Position numbers and translations under genes: made by a program
Notes under the pieces: model-generated
Told to the model about the DNA's origin: nothing
The model's database searches: none
What the model saw: the letters and a program-made list of their open reading frames with translations, nothing else
Assembly: GCF_024347215.1 (NCBI RefSeq)
Contig: NZ_AP025282.1
Span: 248,001-312,000 of the forward strand
Length of the DNA stretch: 64,000 bases
Source: Aliamphritea ceti
GTDB lineage: Bacteria; Pseudomonadota; Gammaproteobacteria; Pseudomonadales; Balneatricaceae
Direction: 5' to 3'
Shown: positions 61,320 through 64,000 of the stretch, piece after piece
Numbering within the stretch: position 1 is the first letter of the stretch
How the letters are laid out: each line of letters starts with the position of its first letter

Positions 61320-62024
61320 ATGCAGACATTAGCAGTGCCGCGGCCCAACATTCTCATTATTGAGGATGACAAAGGGCTGAGTGAAGAGTTGGCAACACAG
61401 CTGGGAGAGTCCGGATATCAGTCGCTGCAGTGCTATGACGGACAAAGTGGCTTAAACACTGCGCTGAACGATCAGTTCAGTCTGATACTGCTGGACGTAT
61501 TGTTACCGAATCTGGATGGTTTTGCTGTGCTTAGCCGGTTACGTAAATTCTGCTCTACGCCAGTTATTATGCTGACTGCCCGGGGAGCCGAAGAGGATCG
61601 TATCAGTGGTTTTCAATGCGGTGCTGACGATTATTTGCCGAAACCTTTCAGTATTACCGAACTGATTTTACGGATTGATGCAGTGATTCGGCGGACTTTG
61701 CCGCGCTCTGATGCCGTGCCTGTTCAGCAAAAACTACAACTGGGTGAGCTGGTACTTTTTAAAGAGAATCAGCGTGTAAGCTGTGGTGATATTCAGCTCA
61801 GTCTGACAGATATGGAGTTCCGCTTGCTATGGATGCTGGTTAAAGACAGCGGTGAAGTACAGAGTAAATCACACCTTTATCAACAGCTTATGCAGAGACC
61901 TTTTAGCCGCTACGATCGTAGTATCGATATGCATATCAGTAATTTGCGGCGTAAGTTAAAAGCAGCGGGGTTTGCGGCGAACAGATTAGTGACAATGCAT
62001 GGCCAGGGGTACTGTCTGACATGA
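61320..62024 (+). CDS. OmpR-family response regulator (PfeR/PirR-like position)
   Basis: 234 residues from ATG 61320 behind a G7 ribosome site. Phosphoacceptor D59 in LLDVLLPNLDG and K in LPKPFSITEL; winged-helix ending TMHGQGYCLT. Overlaps the kinase start by four bases. The order regulator-kinase-TonB receptor matches PfeR-PfeS-PfeA and PirR-PirS-PirA, ferric siderophore systems of Pseudomonas. Confidence 0.9.
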   Translation: MQTLAVPRPNILIIEDDKGLSEELATQLGESGYQSLQCYDGQSGLNTALNDQFSLILLDVLLPNLDGFAVLSRLRKFCSTPVIMLTARGAEEDRISGFQCGADDYLPKPFSITELILRIDAVIRRTLPRSDAVPVQQKLQLGELVLFKENQRVSCGDIQLSLTDMEFRLLWMLVKDSGEVQSKSHLYQQLMQRPFSRYDRSIDMHISNLRRKLKAAGFAANRLVTMHGQGYCLT

Positions 62025-63358
62025 ACCGTAAACTGTTCTGGAAGCTAAGTGTATGTTTATCCCTGGGCAGTATTTTGCTGGTCTGGATTGTTTCTACATC
62101 TAGCCTGAATATGGAAAACCATTTCAGCCGTATCAGTGCTGAAAATAAGGCGGAATTATTGGGCTATCAGCAACAGGCGGAAGCGCTGATAAAAGCCGGT
62201 GACAGAGATGCTGCCAGTCGTTGGGTGAATGATCTCAGCGCCCGTGAAGATGTGTATGTCAACATTGTCAGAGTACAGAAAGAAAATCTGGTGGAGCTGA
62301 CTAGCGATCACAACAGCTCGCGGAGAGCTGAGTTAGGCCGCAGTATCGAATGGGGTATCCATCTGTATCACGATAATCCAACGATGGAGTTACAGTTTAG
62401 CGATGGCAGTGCATCATTGGTGATTGAGCTGCCACAACGCATGCGTCCTGGCCAGTGGTGGCCGCATATTCACTTTCTGCTGAATACTCTGGCACCGCTG
62501 TTACTGATGGTTATTATCAGTATCTTGTTATACAGGCACTTCATGCGTCCTCTGCGGCAGCTGGAAACGGCAACCCGGCAGTTCATGCACGGAGATTTTG
62601 CGATTCGGGTACGCCCACAGTTGAAAAGGCGGAATGATGAGCTCGCCCGGTTAGCGGAAACTTTCGATACCATGGCGGCTAGGGTTGGCTCCCTGATTCA
62701 GACTCAGCGGCACCTGATTAATGATCTCTCACACGAATTACGCACACCTCTGCAACGCTTGAATCTGGCGCTCACCTCCAGTCGGGATGACAAAGAACAG
62801 CGCATTCAGCGAGAAGCGGCACTGATGCAAAAGCTGGTGGAAGATACCCTGTCACTGGCATGGCTGGATAATGTCGCTTATCAGCCAAAGCAAACACCTG
62901 TGGATATTCGTGCTTTGCTGGACGTCATTGCTGAGGATGCCCGATATGAATATCCGGATCGGGAAATTCAGCTAAAGGTGCCTGATCATCAAACCTGGGT
63001 AGCTGGGAGTGAGCGCAGTCTTAGTCAGGCCTGCGAAAATATAATCCGCAATGCCGTGCGGCATACATCACCCGAAGGCTCAGTGCAGATTACTCTGAGT
63101 GCGACTGACGAAGAGGTTGAAATTCGGATTCGGGATCAGGGAGCGGGTGTACCTGATCAGTTACTGGATACTATTTTTAAGCCTTTTTTCCGTGTCGACA
63201 AATCCCGTGAGCGGGAAGCCGGAGGATTTGGACTTGGACTGGCGTTAGCTAAGCGCCAGCTGGAAAGTATTGATGCGACTGTTGAAGCCAGAAATTGTTC
63301 GCCTGGCCTGGAGATCATCATTCGCCAACTCTGTGTAATCTTACCTCAGGGCGGGTAA
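62021..63358 (+). CDS. Sensor histidine kinase (PfeS/PirS-like position)
   Basis: 445 residues. Membrane helix at about 7-28, periplasmic sensor (about 30-145), second helix at about 150-172, HAMP, HisKA with H238 in DLSHELRTPLQRL, N-box NIIRNAVRHTS, G1 DQGAGVP and G2 GGFGLGLALAK. The H-box followed by QRL instead of ARL is a small departure. Co-translated with the regulator by a 4-base overlap. Confidence 0.92.
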   Translation: MNRKLFWKLSVCLSLGSILLVWIVSTSSLNMENHFSRISAENKAELLGYQQQAEALIKAGDRDAASRWVNDLSAREDVYVNIVRVQKENLVELTSDHNSSRRAELGRSIEWGIHLYHDNPTMELQFSDGSASLVIELPQRMRPGQWWPHIHFLLNTLAPLLLMVIISILLYRHFMRPLRQLETATRQFMHGDFAIRVRPQLKRRNDELARLAETFDTMAARVGSLIQTQRHLINDLSHELRTPLQRLNLALTSSRDDKEQRIQREAALMQKLVEDTLSLAWLDNVAYQPKQTPVDIRALLDVIAEDARYEYPDREIQLKVPDHQTWVAGSERSLSQACENIIRNAVRHTSPEGSVQITLSATDEEVEIRIRDQGAGVPDQLLDTIFKPFFRVDKSREREAGGFGLGLALAKRQLESIDATVEARNCSPGLEIIIRQLCVILPQGG

Positions 63359-63411
63359 ACCCTGCCTGACAGACGATATGTAAAACATGTAAAGGTACTG
63401 TCAATTTAAGG

Positions 63412-63453
63412 CCAGTTAACAATAATCGTTCGCATTCGTTTTTAGTTAACTGG
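63412..63453 (+). promoter_or_regulatory. 9-bp inverted repeat overlapping the TonB receptor ribosome site
   Basis: CCAGTTAAC (63412-63420) and GTTAACTGG (63445-63453), 24 bases apart. The last two bases belong to the GGAG ribosome site at 63452-63455. As DNA it is an operator-like dyad; as RNA it could hide the ribosome site. Confidence 0.5.
63418..63440 (+). promoter_or_regulatory. Candidate Fur box before the TonB receptor gene
   Basis: On the minus strand AATGCGAACGATTATTG resembles the Fur consensus (AATGATAATnATTATCATT) in its outer words. The site lies exactly inside the loop of a 9-bp inverted repeat, 26-48 bp before the start codon. Confidence 0.4.
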
Positions 63454-63465
63454 AGTATTCACACA

Positions 63466-64000
63466 ATGTCCCCACGATTGCCTGTCAACCGCCTGGCAAC
63501 GGCTGTAACGCTGGCAACTGCCGTACAGGCCGGATCAGTCTTTGCAGAAGATACCATTCTGATTACCGGAAAGCCGGTAGATCCTAATCAGACGACTGTT
63601 AGTCAGGAGCAGCTAGAGCAGTATCAGGCGACTGATCTGGAAGATATCTTTAGCCAGAACCCGGATGTCACTGTTGGTGGCAGTTTTGGTGTTGCGCAAA
63701 AGGTCTATGTTCGCGGTATCGAAGATACCATGCTGAATGTGACAGTGGACGGTGCAACTCAGGCAGGTTACCTGTTCCACCATCAGGGGCGTTTATCGGT
63801 TGAACCTGAATTGCTGAAGCAAGTCGAGGTTAATGCTGGTGCTGGCCTGGCAACTGACGGTCCGGGGGCTCTGGGTGGTGCGATTCGGTTCATCACCAAA
63901 GATCCTGAAGACCTGTTGCGTGAGGGTGAACAGGCTGGTGCATTAGTAAAGCTGAGCTATTTCGATAACACCGAAGGCGGTAAAGCCAGTAGCAGTATTT
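63466..64000 (+). CDS. TonB-dependent receptor, N-terminal part (cut by window edge)
   Basis: 178 residues visible. Signal peptide (LATAVTLATAVQAGSVFA), then the TonB-box-like DTILITGK and a plug domain: DLEDIFSQNPDVTVGGSF, VYVRGIEDTMLNVTVDGA, and GPGALGGAIRFITKDP. The barrel lies outside the window, so the ligand (siderophore, heme or copper) is open. The preceding two-component system suggests ligand-induced expression. Confidence 0.93.
   Translation, partial: MSPRLPVNRLATAVTLATAVQAGSVFAEDTILITGKPVDPNQTTVSQEQLEQYQATDLEDIFSQNPDVTVGGSFGVAQKVYVRGIEDTMLNVTVDGATQAGYLFHHQGRLSVEPELLKQVEVNAGAGLATDGPGALGGAIRFITKDPEDLLREGEQAGALVKLSYFDNTEGGKASSSI

Noticed and set aside
1..64000. tRNA, rRNA, CRISPR array, insertion sequence, phage genes
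   Set aside because: No cloverleaf, repeat-spacer pattern, transposase or integrase reading frame was found when reading the intergenic regions and proteins.

Overview
The window is 64 kb of gene-dense chromosome from a marine gammaproteobacterium, most like an Oceanospirillaceae-type heterotroph (Amphritea/Neptunomonas/Marinobacterium group). That placement is inferred from gene content and protein style: PrlC-YheV, CreBCD, TesA-YbbA-YbbP, a peroxiredoxin-glutaredoxin fusion, FrmA-FghA, TRAP and betaine-type ABC transporters. I see no rRNA, tRNA, CRISPR array, insertion sequence or prophage. Almost every gene is intact; only the two genes at the edges are cut.

Layout. 0-11.5 kb: the N-terminus of a chemotaxis receptor, a cupin protein, an RstA/RstB-like two-component pair split around a small glycine-zipper lipoprotein, the prlC-yheV-tag operon, a gamma carbonic anhydrase, a GNAT enzyme, and creB-creC-creD. 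11.5-18.3 kb: an unknown lipoprotein, an M48 protease lipoprotein, and an iron-type periplasmic operon (imelysin, di-heme oxidoredictase, second imelysin, DUF1513) behind a candidate Fur box. 18.4-30.2 kb: a small membrane protein, a DinB-fold protein, ybbP-ybbA divergent from tesA, an AhpD-like protein with its LysR neighbour, a DUF2868 + DUF3482-GTPase pair, a GDSL hydrolase, a solute-binding protein, and the Prx-Grx fusion. 30.4-34.2 kb: serine deaminase SdaA, then the glutathione-dependent formaldehyde oxidation pair FrmA-FghA.

34.4-52.1 kb is the accessory catabolic part. One operon (minus strand) couples an agmatinase-like ureohydrolase with a complete betaine-type ABC transporter whose permease carries an unusual N-terminal extension; a LysR gene is divergent. 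A second LysR is divergent from a TRAP transporter, a three-part 2Fe-2S/FAD amine dehydrogenase and a RidA protein: import, oxidation to an imine, and imine hydrolysis of an amino or imino acid. A third LysR precedes a sodium-coupled NSS amino acid transporter and a group II PLP decarboxylase. Together these look like three substrate-specific modules for uptake and breakdown of nitrogenous compounds (guanidino compounds, secondary or D-amino acids, an amino acid that is decarboxylated). The substrates cannot be read from sequence.

52.2-64 kb: a retropepsin-like protease, a lipoprotein, a membrane-anchored protein with a HEPN-type R-x4-H motif, an Ldh2-family dehydrogenase, a diguanylate cyclase, a siroheme nitrite/sulfite reductase with DUF934, a small protein with an internal repeat, an MFS transporter, and a two-component system followed by the start of a TonB-dependent receptor (an arrangement like PfeR-PfeS-PfeA). 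Many intergenic regions carry clear dyads or hairpins. The most striking are a 13-bp perfect terminator-like hairpin inside the first codons of the di-heme gene and a 9-bp stem that overlaps the ribosome binding site of the TonB receptor.
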